Assembly: GCA_963576565.1 (NCBI GenBank) | Contig: CAUYVT010000055.1 | Location: 372,001-436,000, forward strand | DNA: 64,000 nucleotides | From: Aspidapion aeneum | Taxonomy: Eukaryota > Arthropoda > Insecta > Coleoptera > Brentidae | Reading direction: 5' to 3' | Part shown: piece after piece, positions 1 through 12,491 of the stretch | Numbering within the stretch: the stretch's first letter is position 1 | Layout of the letters: each line of letters begins with the position of its first letter | Notes under the pieces: generated by a model | The model's input: only the letters and a program-made list of their open reading frames with translations | What the model was told of the DNA's origin: nothing | The model's database searches: none | Program-made: the position numbers and the translations under genes

Positions 1-102
1 ATATACCCATTATTACCTACAATATGGAAACATAAATTAACAGAGGCAGCGCTGGAATATATGAAAATATATCCAAACTATGACGTGAAAAAACATCTTT
101 AA
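1..102 (+). pseudogene. possible C-terminal tail of an unrecognised coding region
   Basis: Frame 1 is open from the window edge to a TAA at 100-102 (33 codons). The composition is protein-like, with an LTEAALEYM stretch followed by KIYPNYDVKKHL, unlike the low-complexity frames nearby. An AATAAA follows about 55 bp later, as expected of a gene or transposase 3' end. I do not recognise the family, and 33 open codons can occur by chance in this base composition. The rest of the gene, if real, lies to the left of the window. Confidence 0.25.
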
Positions 103-157
103 TCAATTATTTTTAAATTTGATGGTCGAGATGAGTGTGGTTTATATGATATATATG

Positions 158-163
158 AATAAA
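158..163 (+). terminator. AATAAA polyadenylation signal candidate
   Basis: Canonical AATAAA 55 bp after the stop at 100-102. Such hexamers are frequent in AT-rich DNA, so the value lies only in its position after an open frame. Confidence 0.25.
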
Positions 164-1200
164 AATATATAATTAAAACATACTTTGAGTTTTTATTTTG
201 GAATTATTTACTTTGAGACATCCTGTACAGCATAAGTAACCAGCTGTATTAGATAAAACAGGAACGTGTGCGGGTCATAAGGTTATCCTATAACGGCATA
301 AACAACGATAAGAGATACAGAGACAATCCCGATTAATGTAAACAAATATTTTTAGAAATTATTTTATTTTTTAACAATTACCTAACTAAAGTCTTTTTCA
401 CATTAAGACTTACCTAGACCAGGCTAAGCTAGTGAAGTAGCTATATTACTAAAAAAAAAACACCCCATTTTACCTACTCTCTCATTGGCACCTAACTTAT
501 TGACCAATAGGGCCCTTCAACAGCCTCTGGTTGTGATGTCATTGCTGACAACTTCTTGCACACTTCTTTTAGTCCCAAGGTCATATCAAGTTCACTTCTT
601 CAGCAACAGGCCATCCACTTCAAAGAAGTGGATTGCATGTTACCCATTTGATATAGAACCCACACAACTGTACTACTACCCTTACTTTAACCAGCATACA
701 GGCCGGTAAACTACATCTCAAAAATATGTTAAAGAATTTCTTCTAATATAATTTTTACTCGATTTGATGATACCCATTAAGCTTCATTTAACAAGGCACT
801 AGAAATATACCTCGAAGGAAGTATAGAGAATAGAGAGAGAAGAAATTATGTATGCAAATCTAATAAAACTCCATTCATTAAAATTAAAGTAAGAACTCAC
901 AGATGTGTATGTACAGCTTTATTCACTTCGAAAGTTGCAGCGTGCAGTATCCCTTGATATGCCTATATCCGAGAAGCCCCTATATCACAGCACGAAGTGT
1001 CCTATTATTATTTGTGATCACAAGCACAGAGTAGGTATTTTAATCTATGTCGCAGAAGTTCCCTAGAAGATTTGGCGCCGAGGCACGGATCTTTGTTTGG
1101 TGATCCGTGGCCAAAGTAAATGTGCAAAGAAACACGATACCACACCAGCACAGGTATTGTGTGCAATTAAGTTTGTTAAAAAAAAATAAAAAGTGCTTTA
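164..1200. other. no gene recognised; AT-rich, with a possible primer-binding-like site
   Basis: A 74-codon open frame at 485-709 has no recognisable domain. A TTTGGCGCCGAGG motif near 1,068 resembles the tRNA primer-binding sites that follow LTRs in Gypsy elements, and the next recognisable piece is a Gypsy-like protease fragment, so this may be a decayed LTR plus leader. I could not find a matching second LTR. The phrase GAGACATCCTGTAC near 213 resembles insect DNA-transposon termini. Confidence 0.3.
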
Positions 1201-1338
1201 CCAGTATTTTCTATAGACGCAGAAAATTTTGGACCTAATGTATGTTTAGGATTAGATTTTATTTATAATTATGGAGCTAAGATAAATTGGAGAAATCAAA
1301 TGATGTACGGTTTTTCAGAGAGAAATCTCACTTTTTGA
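1201..1338 (+). pseudogene. Gypsy-type retropepsin C-terminal remnant
   Basis: In the frame starting at 1,201 the translation contains CLGLDFIYNYGAKINW, then runs to a TGA at 1,336-1,338. The pattern hydrophobic-(L/I)G-x-D-(F/W)-(L/I), then GA-x-I, is the flap-distal C-terminal signature of retroviral-type aspartic proteases in Gypsy polyproteins. The catalytic DTGA half is not visible upstream, and no reverse transcriptase follows in frame. This is therefore a short, dead fragment. Assignment to Ty3/Gypsy rests on this one motif; a similar protease fold in another retroelement group would look the same. Confidence 0.4.
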
Positions 1339-4300
1339 TAAGACATGAAGCTCAGATAGTGTATGCCGTCTGATGTGCAAGCAAACCATCACTTAAATTG
1401 ATATTTTGAAAAGATGTAATATAAGAAATCAAGAAATAGCTGACAAAACTCACTTTGTAAGAAGAAAAAGAGGTTCAAACTTTTACGTTTGGGTCGTCAC
1501 ATTCGACCTAAGGTGGTTAACCATTATACAGATTAATTGTTTATACCAAATGTCAAGGCAAAGAAATACTGGAGCTTCCGTAAATGTTTAAACTTTTGAA
1601 TATTTAATAAAAAAATAGTAGTACATAGACTATAAAAGGGTATATAAGAAATCAGAGCATTATGTAGCAGAAAGAAATAGTTAGAGGTTTGCCTGTGGTG
1701 TTAAAGCAAGATTAAGGTAACCTGCAGCATATTATAGTTCGTATAGTATAGTAGTATAGTTCGCAAATGATTCTGAACCCAGTGATGAATAATCCTACAG
1801 GATTGCTTGTAGCTAGAGCCCTATACAAGACTACAGATGCAGTTTCTTACTATTTAAATTAATTGGTTTTAACTAGAAGTTTTTAAGCAGAGCAAAAAGA
1901 TGAAGACCAAAAGAAAATGACCAGAAGTTGGGCAAGTATCTGTCAAAAATATTTCTGAAATTTTTAAACAATTAATTTATACGAAATACGGAACAAGTTC
2001 GAAAAGAAAGCAAAACATTTAGTTTGCAGTTTAGTGATAAATTTTACACCCCATATAAAAAATGACACTAGAGTTATCGGGATTGGGCATTGTAGTTTGA
2101 GAAGATATGGTTATTTTAACGTTAAGAAAGAAAAAGAAGCATACCAAGTACCCATATATAAACTTGAAGAACAAGAGGCAAAAGAAGAGAAGGTTACGCA
2201 CATATAGAAGTTAGATGTAGTCTAATGCAGGATTGGATGGAGAGGTTAATTATTATGGAGGAAGTTAAGGTTAGAAAATTAAAAAAAAAAATAAGGAAAT
2301 TTGAGTTTAGTCAAAGAATTTTGTTTTGAGATTCCTGAGTCATAGGCCAATGATAAAGGAACTAGAGATTTGACAGTTGGCCCCTATCTTCCTCTAGGAT
2401 GCATTGAGAGTCAGATGTAACGTAGAAATTGGTTAAACTAATAACGAAGAGTTGAAAGTAAGAAGATATGGTATCATATGATACTATTTGTTGAAACAGC
2501 TGACAGAAGGTCAGATGTCAAGATGACCAATACAGTCATGAAGATTTGTAGAGATGGATGTCTAATATTTTAGACAATGTGATTGTAGAAGGTGGAGCTG
2601 ACAGAAGTTCAGTTGCGGTGACATAGATAGTCACGAAGAAGTTTAAGAAGACCTCCAATGAAGCAGAAAAATTATGAGTTGTTTGAAAGGAAAAATGTGT
2701 AATGACACAACATTTTGATTTTAAAATCATAATGCAATTTCCAGAAATTATTGTTAGATGACAAGGCGGTGAAATGAAATTTCTGCAAAGTCAGAATGAT
2801 GATGAATAATCAATTAAGCCTTTATAACAAATTTAAAAAAAATATGTGCGTAAGAGAAATGGAGTACAGTTGATAAAATTCTATTAACTTATCTGGCTAT
2901 TGCGTCATAACTTTTCGTTTACTAGCCAGTGAAGTAATCCAAAAAAAATGTTGACTCAATCACACCACAGAATATCGCTGTTCGGTCCGCGCTGCAGATA
3001 AATTATGAATCACACTGACGCAGAGCCGAGATTGAGTCAGGAAAGATACTTTAATTGAGTCAATAGCTTAAAGAAAAGTCGACCTACGACAATAGTGAAA
3101 TTGGCCAACCATCACAATAATCAATAATAGTAGTAAATGCCTAGATGAGACAGTGCAAGCGTAAAACACGCGGTCTGTTTATATTATATAACAGAGGGTT
3201 AACTTGGTAATAAAAATTAGACGAGGTGTGAGATAAAAGATTTTCTGATGTTTCACCTTTACGTTAATATGCTATTTTTGTCTCTTGTAATTAATACTCA
3301 AACTACCATGTAAAAAGAAATAGAGGTTACGTTAATCATTGCTCTCATATTAAAAAATTATGAAAGTTGAAAATTTGGAATTTGTAATAGTTAGGTGATA
3401 GTTTATGTTAGATATTTAGAACACTGTTAATTTTAATTTTGGAATAAAAGTTATAATCACGCAAGGGTTCAGAACAAGCTTAAATTATAATAAAAAGAAA
3501 TAAAGTGCGTTTAAAAAAATATTAAGTGAAGTGTCTAAAATATATAAAGTGAAAAAAAATCTTATCTAATTACAACTGAGATGGAATATGGTTAGCATAG
3601 GGCGTCATCAGGTCAAGCTGAAGTTGGACATCCACATGGAAGCTAGCAGTGCAGATTCTAACCAACCACCTTTTTACGGGAAACAACGAAAACTAAGAAG
3701 AAGCAAGTAAGGTTTTGACGCATTTTAAATATAGAAAACGGATGTAAGTAGAATTAAGTTTTTGAGGAATGAAACTTTAGGTAAATTTTATTTTGTAAAG
3801 GGCTTACTTTCTGACTTAATCATCAAAGAAAATAATAGAGTTCAGTTTTAAAATTATTAAAATCTAACGTTTAAGATATTTCGAGACTTAAAATTATATT
3901 GGCACTAGGTTAACTCTACTACTAGTAAATAAATAAAACTCTTTTGTTTATTTTAAATAAACATGTAAAAATTAACAAACTAGGGGAGAACAAAGTTTAA
4001 CAAAAATAAATAAATTAGAACTTAGTCAAACTTATTTTTAACTTAAAATATTTTATAAACACAAAATATATTAGCAGTAAACACATCTTAAGGCAGTAAT
4101 ATCACTCTTAAAATAAAAAAGAAGATATATATATTTCGAGCTTAAAAATAATTTTAGTTTAGTAAAGGAAAATGTTACGAACATTATTTTTGTTCACGGG
4201 CTCGGAAAAGTTATACCAAATGATAGCTATTAAAGAGCTATTTGAGTTAAAAGAAGGGAGGAATGTAAAGGTCGGGGTTTACTTAATAAAATATAAAAAT

Positions 4301-5308
4301 ATTTTACCAAAAAATATGAGAAATTTCAAGGTTTCAGTTTAGTTGATAATAAAATTTAACAAGATGAAAAATACATAAGTAAAAAAAATTAATTAGATAT
4401 TATTTTTTAAGAAAACAAAAATAATAATTTTTTTTAAGAAAAAGAAAAATATTCATTAAAACCTAAATTAAAAATATTAAAATCATATTCTAAAATTGGT
4501 AGAAACTATACAAGTATTATCGAATCAAGAAAGTAAAAAATCACAACAATAAGAAAAAATTATTTTTAAAATAAAAATAATAAAAATTTTAAATATTAAA
4601 TTTAAAATAATAAATTAAAAAATATTGAGAAACCGGTCGATGATGAACAAGTAATATTTAAACCAAAAATTAAAAAAAACAGTTAAAATAAAAATGATTG
4701 GGACTCACATGAAACCAGCTGAACTTATTATATAACACTTATTTTCACTTAGAGAGCACTGTTGATTCGGTCGATCGCAAAATTACAAATGAAATTAATT
4801 AAATGAGTCAAAAAAGAGGTTGACAAAAATTCCCCTTTTTACCTATTTTCTTGGCCGCGTCTTACGCAATTGTTTATATTAGGGCTATATTTAGAAACAC
4901 TGGCTCGATCGAAAACACAAAAGGGGAAAAAAATAAGGTCCTGGGTTTGATTTCTTCGTAGCATCAAAGCAAAATATCACCCTATATAGATCTGGGTCGA
5001 GAAAATTAGCTCAAAAAACACATTGACCTGGTCCGTCATCAAAATTGGTGGGATCAACAGGATGTTGATCGCCTATAAATTCGATTTCTTGAATTACATC
5101 CAGGCATTATTAAAGTACCAGTGTTAAAGTTGCAGCCAAAAGTGAAAAATAGTAAAACGTTAAAATAAAAGTGAATTAGTAAAAGTTGAGTTTACCATTT
5201 TCTATAAAAATGTAGTCTTAAAGAAATTCTAGAGTTTTTGAACTCTAGAATAAGTTGCCTATAATAAAATACATATTTTAGTGATTCGATGACAGAAAGT
5301 AAGTTGAA
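1339..5308. other. ~4 kb AT-rich stretch without recognisable genes
   Basis: All frames are closed at short intervals. A TATAAAA at 1,631-1,637 with a TCAGA about 22 bp on could be an old LTR core promoter. The part from 4,380 to 4,680 is almost pure A/T. The stretch around 2,880-3,200 is less AT-rich but carries no open frame. A frame near 3,630-3,710 ends in KQRKLRRSK before a stop, resembling a basic polyprotein tail, but this is not enough to call a gene. Confidence 0.5.
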
Positions 5309-5434
5309 ACTATTTGAACATTGATTTAAAAGGAAAATATCACGTTTTAGACTATTTGAATATTGATTTAAAAGGAAAATATCACGTCTTAAACTATTTG
5401 AACATTGAATTAAAAAGACAATATTACCGTTTAT
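5309..5434 (+). repeat. 42-bp tandem repeat, three copies
   Basis: Units start at 5,309, 5,351 and 5,393, each opening with ACTATTTGAA and containing ATTGA(A/T)TTAAAA and a CACGT or CCGTT ending. Copies one and two differ at a few positions; the third is more diverged. A hairpin follows directly. Confidence 0.85.
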
Positions 5435-5457
5435 TTAATTGCTGTAGGCAATTAAAT
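5433..5457. repeat. 10-bp perfect hairpin after the 42-bp repeats
   Basis: TTTAATTGC and GCAATTAAA flank a 5-nt loop (TGTAG); a tenth A-T pair closes the base. It sits immediately after the third tandem unit. The function is unknown. Confidence 0.6.
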
Positions 5458-6054
5458 TATTAGACTTTTATATGTAAATAAGGATCAGTCATTATAGTAA
5501 AGATGAAAAGATGAAGATTGATTTTGAACTTTTGATAGTGCATTTAGTTTTTAACGAGATTTAGACTATTGGAATAAATTTACTGATATGTTTACGGACT
5601 TATTATGTGTGTGTTACCATTGAGATAATTTCACAATATTATATGTCCTACAATGTTTTTTTAGGTATCTTATAAAACTGTACATACCTAGACTCTATCA
5701 TTTTCATTTGCGAGGACATTGTTGTGTCGGAAATATGAAATTAAACAAAACAATTTTGTTCGTAGATAGACTCTATGGTATTTGCTAATGTTAATTTTAG
5801 CGCAATTTCGTTATTATTTTCAATATTAGGACCATGCTAGACTTTGGATTTACGATTTGTATTAATAATTTTTGACTTTAAATATAAGGTATTCTTTATA
5901 ACAATTGGTGTCTAACTTAACAACAACCAAAAGTCAATAACAACAACTGGATTTTGTCATAGCTATGTGCAACTAGGACGCCTACCTCCAAATAAGTTTA
6001 ATGTAATCGTGGAAAGGGACAAGTTGTAAAAATATACCGCTCGACTAAAGCACC

Positions 6055-9000
6055 CCAGTAGATAGGCTATGGGGGTTGTGGGCCACTTTTCCCATGTAAA
6101 TCCCCATAAGACGAAAACGTGGTCTTTTTTGAACCGGTCGGTCACAGTATATTGCTTGCGACACTAGTTGTATGCATCGGGCCCTCACGTTTACTACCTG
6201 ACTTTAAATGGCATATGGTATATTTTCATTTAATTTATTTTGCAGATTCTTAAATAAATCTTTAATTTTCATTTTAGGATATGCCTTTAGTTATATTTTC
6301 CAGGATGACATAGTTGTGCTATTCCTATGTTTATGTATGTTAAATATTTGCGAGACCATTCGCTTCAGTGATAGTTGATATAACCAATCATTTATCTAAG
6401 ATATTTTATTTTTTTATTTGACTGTTAACAGTAATTTTTTTTTGTCTTTATACTTAATATTTTTTAATGTTTCAAAGATTTTAAACGACCATCTAAGGAC
6501 TTGCACTACTTAACCTAGCTACTTTTACAATGGCGCTTAGCAACTACCTGGTATCATTAGATTTTTTTCTACTTTGATTTTACGTTTCTATTGTTTGTTT
6601 TTATTATGGATAATATTCAAAATTGCGGATACAGAATAAATTGTTTAACATTTTGTTAATTATAATATTCATTTACAGAGTTTTTACAGAATTAACTTAT
6701 AAATTATGACATAACAAACTTGTATAATACTGTTCTTATATCTATTTTAAAAAAACGTTTTTACTCTTATTGTCTTAATCCTATTAACACAAAACACAGG
6801 CCTAGCTATACAAAGTATTATATATTAATTATATCCATTTCTATTACCATCATAATGCTACTACCAACAGGTAAAAAAAATATTTTGTTTTTACATTTTC
6901 CAATACTTAAAATTTGTACCTATAGTCTAAATCATATTGCTATCAAAGACAAAAGTGTAGCATACAAATTCATATTTTATACAATATACTATTAATCAAC
7001 TCTATTCCTACTGTCTTAATTATTATTAGAGTTTTTAACAAAGTCATATTATAACTAAAAACGCTAAATATATTGCTATTAAAAAGCTGAATATACACTT
7101 AAAACTAATAATGTATTAATTGTGTTTAATGCAGTAGTGTCCCCAAGGAAGAGTTTCATATGAATGTTTTGATATGGATCTTTTATTATCAAAAGGTCTT
7201 AGTCCAATTTTATTTTGTTTTATTGAGTACATGTTTTTCTGATCTGATTAGATTTTGTGACACCATTTTCTCTTTAAAATTGTTTAGGCAGTCAACATGA
7301 TCATCAAATAATATTTTTGATTCGACGATACGTTTCTTAACACCCTTTGCCTTTTTAGAAACTTTTTCGGCTGACATATGGTTCAATCCTTTATTGTTTT
7401 TAGTCGATTCACAATTAAGAACTTTAAAAGCATACATTTTTGCTCTTAACCCAACAAAATGTGTCATGATATTTCCGTTTTCTCATCTTTCATCATACCT
7501 AAAACTTTTTGATTAACTCTTGGTATATCATATGTATTGTCTTCAGGGTAATCTGAGGTATCAAAAAATTTGTAACTGTCACGGCGTATAACTTCATATG
7601 TATCACAGTTTCTTATTTAATATACTAAACTATCAGTATCTGTATATGTTATTGAACAGTCTTTTGCAAAAGTAGGTAGCATATAGTTATAATGAAATTC
7701 ATATATGGTTGTTTTGGCAATATCTAAAATACACATACCCAGGTATATAGGTTTGTTAAAGTAAATTTCAGTTTTCTCAAGTTCTACGGCAGCCAAGTTT
7801 TCATTGAATATTGTAATGCTTTTAAATTCAGGTCGAGAAATCAGAGCTTCAGCCCGTAGCGCCCATCCCAGTTTCGGACCAATTTGATATTACTGTGATT
7901 TCGAATATTTTCCATAGTATTGCCGAAAACGGCGTTATTCATTAATTTAAAAATATTTTTTTCAAATTCGTTTTTAGCATTCTTTCTTAATTGAGTATTT
8001 AAATCAATATAAGGCTTTGCCATGCTGATTGTTTAAAACTTAAGATTCTGTGGATATGCTTTAGTGTAACACCAAGTTTTAATGCCTGTTTTAAATTTAT
8101 ATAGTGAATTACATACTCTTATTTATCAAACAATGTGGCCATAAGTTTTCTACTTGGACTGTTTTTTTCTTGAGGTGGACACATATGCTCGGGACAGGGC
8201 GGAAGGTCAGAAAAATAATCATGTAGCATTGTTGGAATTTCTAAATCAACTTCCAATATTTGTTATTGGCCTCAACATATCTTTTTGAGCACTGACTCAA
8301 ACCACCTCTAATACCATGTTCTATAAATGTGACCATATTGTAATCTGTTAATAGTTCTAAAGTTTGATTTGTCTTGTAGAGCATACAGTCCCATGTGTAA
8401 CCAGGAAGGGTATAATAGTTAGCAGGATCTAAACCATATGTTTTATGGCAACTTTTTCTAAATTGCTGGAATTATTAAATTATTAAATTATTAAACGGAC
8501 TATGTTAGATTGTAAATAAAGTTCTAAATACTTTTTCATGTTTTTACAATTAAAGCTATTCCATACATTGTGTGCATGTTCATAATCAATCTGTGAAATT
8601 TCTTTACCTTCTAAGGTAAAAAAAAAATTATATTTTTCGGGTAACTTTGTTTCTTTTAATTTTTCTTACCCGTCCAGATAATCATAACAAACAGGGAGTG
8701 TTTTGTTCTTGTTAGGAGTTTAATCTCATCTTCCTTAAAACTATGAATTTCTTTTTTTAAAAGAGGATATTCTGTTAAATATGAGAGGATTGGATAAGCT
8801 GGTAGCGATGAATCGAAAAGAATCAATAAATCTGAATGTTATAAAATTATTAGCCAGCTTTTTTGTAAAAGATATATACTTTTCTTTGTTTGCTGGTAGT
8901 AAATTGATTGTACCATCCAACTTTGCTATACTCTCGATAATTAAACTGGCATCATATGAACTTAAATTATGAAAAATAACCGGAACAGTGTGAATATCTG

Positions 9001-9672
9001 TAAAATTTAAGTTACATTCATTATGTGCAACACCTCTGTCTTCAGAGGTAAGGTGGTTGTGGTCTCTTATCTTTTTGTCATCATTAGCAAAAGGTTTTCC
9101 GCAAACATGACAATTTTTAGCAAGAAAAAATTCAGTGTTTTGTTTTTTATTTAGAGGTTCCATTGGTAAATCACACAAGAATACAGTTTCCAAATCCTCT
9201 GCAAAGCCTTCCAGCTCCTTAGCAAACCATTCCATGCAATCGGGACCGGTATAATGGCGATAGAAAGATAAAGTGTCATCATATTCACATTTTACGTAAT
9301 ATCCAACAGAAGAAGGAACATGTTGTTGATATTTTTGCCTATTGTTTTCACTTTTCTTTTGTATAGGAACCAGCAGACATTCAGTATCTGCGTAAATTAC
9401 AAACGGAACCATTTGTTTATTCTTAAAATTTTTAAATTTTACTAATTTTTTATCTTCTGTTGGTAATTTGGGCACGAAGATAGTTCCAATTTTTCGACAA
9501 TCCTTAAAATGCTGATTAAATTTATCTCGTGTGTTAAAAAAGTGTAAACATCTTTCACATATCCACTTTGCTGGCTGCTTACAAGTCTTGAAAGATTTTT
9601 TACCCATACAAAATGGTAAGTTGCAGTAGAGAGATCTGTAATATGTCTTTCTTTTTCTTTACTACTAACCTA
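6055..9672 (-). repeat. left arm of a large inverted duplication (polB gene and its 3' flank)
   Basis: Read on the minus strand, this block matches the plus strand of 10,960-26,320 once three later insertions are removed. Anchors: the segment with ATACTGTGACCGACCGGTTC (reverse complement near 6,150; plus strand near 26,220), the 3' flank at 6,470-6,700 versus 21,960-22,138, and the polymerase region at 7,116-9,660 versus 10,970-21,519. The outer match ends near 6,055 and 26,320; the inner match fades near 9,672. Arms are perhaps 85-90% alike by eye and carry different indels, so they have evolved apart for some time. Confidence 0.85.
7116..9660 (-). pseudogene. protein-primed type-B DNA polymerase (Polinton/adintovirus-like), 5'-truncated and broken
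   Basis: The best open piece is 9,607-8,741. It carries a C-x2-C...H-x4-C zinc-binding stretch (CERCLHFFNTRDKFNQH), a 3'-5' exonuclease-like start (YADTECLL), then CHVCGKPF...RDHNHLTSEDRG...HNECN, a ββα-metal-like motif found in this polymerase group, and HNLSSYDASLII. Beyond 8,741 the frame is broken by stops and shifts, but palm and thumb pieces persist: NNAVFG near 7,930, the polymerase motif TDTDSLVY near 7,630, and the C-terminal LPWGHY ending with a stop at 7,116. Such enzymes copy linear DNA from a terminal protein primer. The N-terminal third seen in the other copy is absent. At least one frameshift lies near 9,560-9,600. It cannot make a working enzyme. Confidence 0.8.
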
Positions 9673-9767
9673 AAATAATTTTAATTTTGTGCAAAATATA
9701 TGCAACTTGAAGTAAAATGGTCCAAAAAGTACATAATACAAAGAAGGAACTTGTTTGGTGTGCAACG

Positions 9768-9833
9768 CAATTGAGAACAAAAGACATATGCGGATGCGTG
9801 CAATTGAGAACAAAAGACATATGCGCATGCGTG
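9768..9833 (+). repeat. 33-bp direct repeat upstream of polB
   Basis: Two adjacent units start at 9,768 and 9,801, each CAATTGAGAACAAAAGACAT followed by ATGCG(G/C)ATGCGTG. They differ at one base, which makes the second unit contain the palindrome ATGCGCAT. They end about 17 bp before the TATA box, a position typical for proximal promoter elements. Confidence 0.8.
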
Positions 9834-9850
9834 GATATCTGACGATTTTC

Positions 9851-9886
9851 TATAAAGAAATGATCCTCATTTAACTATTTCAGTCT
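9851..9886 (+). promoter_or_regulatory. arthropod-type core promoter (TATA plus TCAGT initiator) of polB
   Basis: TATAAAG at 9,851-9,857 is followed by TCAGT at 9,880-9,884. The initiator A (9,882) lies 31 bp after the first T of the TATA box, matching the canonical RNA polymerase II spacing and the arthropod initiator consensus TCAGT. The polB ATG lies 89 bp downstream at 9,971 in a good context (CCAAAAATGAG). This supports a transcribed ancestor; current activity is unknown. Confidence 0.6.
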
Positions 9887-11632
9887 GGTTTTGTATCTTC
9901 ACCTAGTCGCTTGTGCTCAAAAATCATTTAAGTAATTATTAGATATCGGCACATAATTAAATAACCAAAAATGAGTTTTGCAACTTTGTTAGTTCTGAAA
10001 ATTAAAGATCAGCTGAAGATCACTGACGATGGTAAAAATACGGCAAAGATTTAACAAATTTTAAAAGACTGTGCTTTGGCTAGCAGAAGAAAAAGTGTTG
10101 CGCTGAAGAATTCCAAGTCCGTAGCTGAAAAAGCTCACTTAACAGCTTGCCTTGTACAAGTTAAAGAGTCTAAACACAATTTAAAAAGCCTTTTAAAGAT
10201 AGGAGGTGGCAGATTCATCAACAGTAAAACAGCAAAACATCGTGTACAGTGGGAAGATGTAAATTCAGCCTTTGATAACCGGCTAAGAAGTGGTGGGATT
10301 ACAAACTTAAAAAACAATGATGCGAAGCAATTTTTAGATGACAGTTGTAGCCTATTTAAAAGAAGAATTCATAATATTTTGAAAAAAGAGGAAATGGTAA
10401 AAGTAAACACAGTTTTAAGTGGGGATTTTCAAATTCTCAAACAACAAGAAATGATTACTGAAACATAACATTTTAATACTTCGAATGCTGCAATTGACCG
10501 TAATACTTATTTAGTTAAATGGTTTGAGAAGTATGTGAAAAATCAGTTATTGGTTGATCTTGAAGAATTTGCGAAAAATCAATCTGGTTGGTCTCTTATT
10601 AAAATAAACAATCTTCTAATAGGAATTAATAAGTACAATTCAATGAGAGCTGGTTGTTGCTTAGAGCTACCCAAAGAAATTCTTAGTCGTAAAGCATGTG
10701 TAAATATAAAGAACAATGACGATTTATGCTCTGGCTGGGCGGTTGTGTCAGCACTGTATCCCTTTAAAGAACATTCTTCTCGTACTTCATTATATCCTCA
10801 CCCACATGACGTCCTAAACCTTAATGGAATTAAATTACCTATGACTTTAAAGCTAGTTGCTCGTTTTGAAAAAAAAATAATGTATCTATAAACGTATATA
10901 GACTTCACAAAAATATAGATAAAAGCTACAAAGTAATACCAGCATACGTTACTTGTGAAGAAAAAGAAAGACATGTCAACATTCTTATGATTGAAAATAT
11001 ATATAACTCTAAAGATGGAGATATTACATATGTGAAAGATGTTTACACTTTTTTAACACACAAGATAAATTTAATCAGCATTTTAAGGATTGTCGAAAAA
11101 TTGGAAGAATCGTCGTGCCCAAATTACCAACAGAAGATAAAAAATTAGCGAAATTTAAAAATTTTAAGAATAAACAAATGGTCCTGTTTGCAATTTATGC
11201 AGATACTGAATGTCTGCTGGTTCCTATAAAAAAGAAAAGCGAAAACAATACGCAAAAATATCAACAACATGTTCCTTGTTCTGTTGGATATTACGTAAAA
11301 TGTGAATATGATGACACTTTATCTTTCTATCGCCATTATACCGGTCCCGATTGCATGCAATGGTTTGCTAAGGAGCTGGAAGACTTTGCAGGGGATTTGG
11401 AAACTATAATCTTGTGTGATTTACCAATGGAACCTCTAAATAAAAACAAAAGACTGAATTTTTTCGTGCTAAAAATTGTCATGTTTGCGGAAAACTTTTT
11501 GCTAATGATGACAAAAAGATAAGAGACCTCAACCACATTAACTCTGAATACAGAGGTGCTGCACATAATGAATGTAACTTAAATTTTACAGATATTCACA
11601 CTGTTCGTGTTATTTTTCATAATTTAAGTTCA

Positions 11633-12102
11633 TGTTAGCTTCCGCTAAATTTCGCGGAGTTTGTAAATTTTAAAACCACACAATTGAATGAGGGACAGAG
11701 TGCATTCGCGCATTTTGGACATGCGCACCAAGAATCAGTGAGATCCTTTCTCGACCGCCTCGAGAAATGGCGTGTTAATTTACTTTCTCCAACTATTTCA
11801 AATTTCTACACCTGAAAGTGCTCGATTTTGGTGTACTGAAGCATAGAACTAGAAACTTCAGCCCTTCAGCTACGTGGTGACATCATTAGATCCAGATAGG
11901 GGCCCCTTGGAAGTGGAGAAATTGGCTGCAAACTGGTGAGTGCTTTGTCTCTGATTTCTCTTGTGTGGTACCCACAATTAACCTATGGACCTTTTAATTA
12001 TTTCGTAATTTTCATATCAATATATTTATGTTTGTCCGCGCTTTCAATAATTAAAATATATACAGTCCATTGCATTTATCGTTTTTCTTACTGCGGGCAT
12101 AA
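11633..12102 (+). repeat. 5' LTR of decayed BEL
   Basis: Starts TGTTAGCTTCCGC and ends GGGCATAA, judged from the match to 17,926-18,395. The short frame starting MSALSLISLVW recurs in both LTRs only because they are copies; it is not a gene. Confidence 0.85.
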
Positions 12103-12491
12103 CATAAGTGTTCCTTCGACCGAATTATTTAAAATTTGCTCCATACGACGGTATTAATAAGTCGGCCATTTATTTTCACGCCGAGATCAAGGCGGCCTTG
12201 AATTTTGTCAATCGTATTGAAACGAGAGAGATTTTCGCTCGACCTTCGGTAGCGGCGCGGTTCACCTGTTTTTCGGTCCGCTGCTATGGTAACGTACCGT
12301 GGTCATTCAGTAAACAAAGCGAAGCGGCCAAAACAAACAAGCACATGTTCAGTGTGTTAGGTGTGTTCCATATCATTTCGATATTTAAGGCAATTTTCAT
12401 CAATTGCGATAAATTAGTGCATATTTTCGACAATTCGTCATTTTTCTATTTCAGAAGCATTAATTTAGCGTTAATTGTATATTGTAAAATC

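Larger units (their letters stand above)
9673..9970. other. centre of the inverted duplication and polB upstream region
   Basis: About 300 bp with no counterpart in the opposite arm. It holds a 33-bp direct repeat and the core promoter described separately. A TTTTAG followed by G lies on the minus strand at the inner end of the left arm, resembling a 3' splice acceptor, but no matching donor is evident. Confidence 0.5.

Noticed and set aside
5963..6145. 60-codon frame similar to one at 26,118-26,303
   Set aside because: The similarity comes from the inverted duplication, and because the arms are inverted the two minus-strand frames are not even the same reading.
6720..6995. 91-codon frame
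   Set aside because: Low-complexity Ile/Tyr/Lys-rich translation in the polB 3' flank; the homologous stretch in the right arm is not open.
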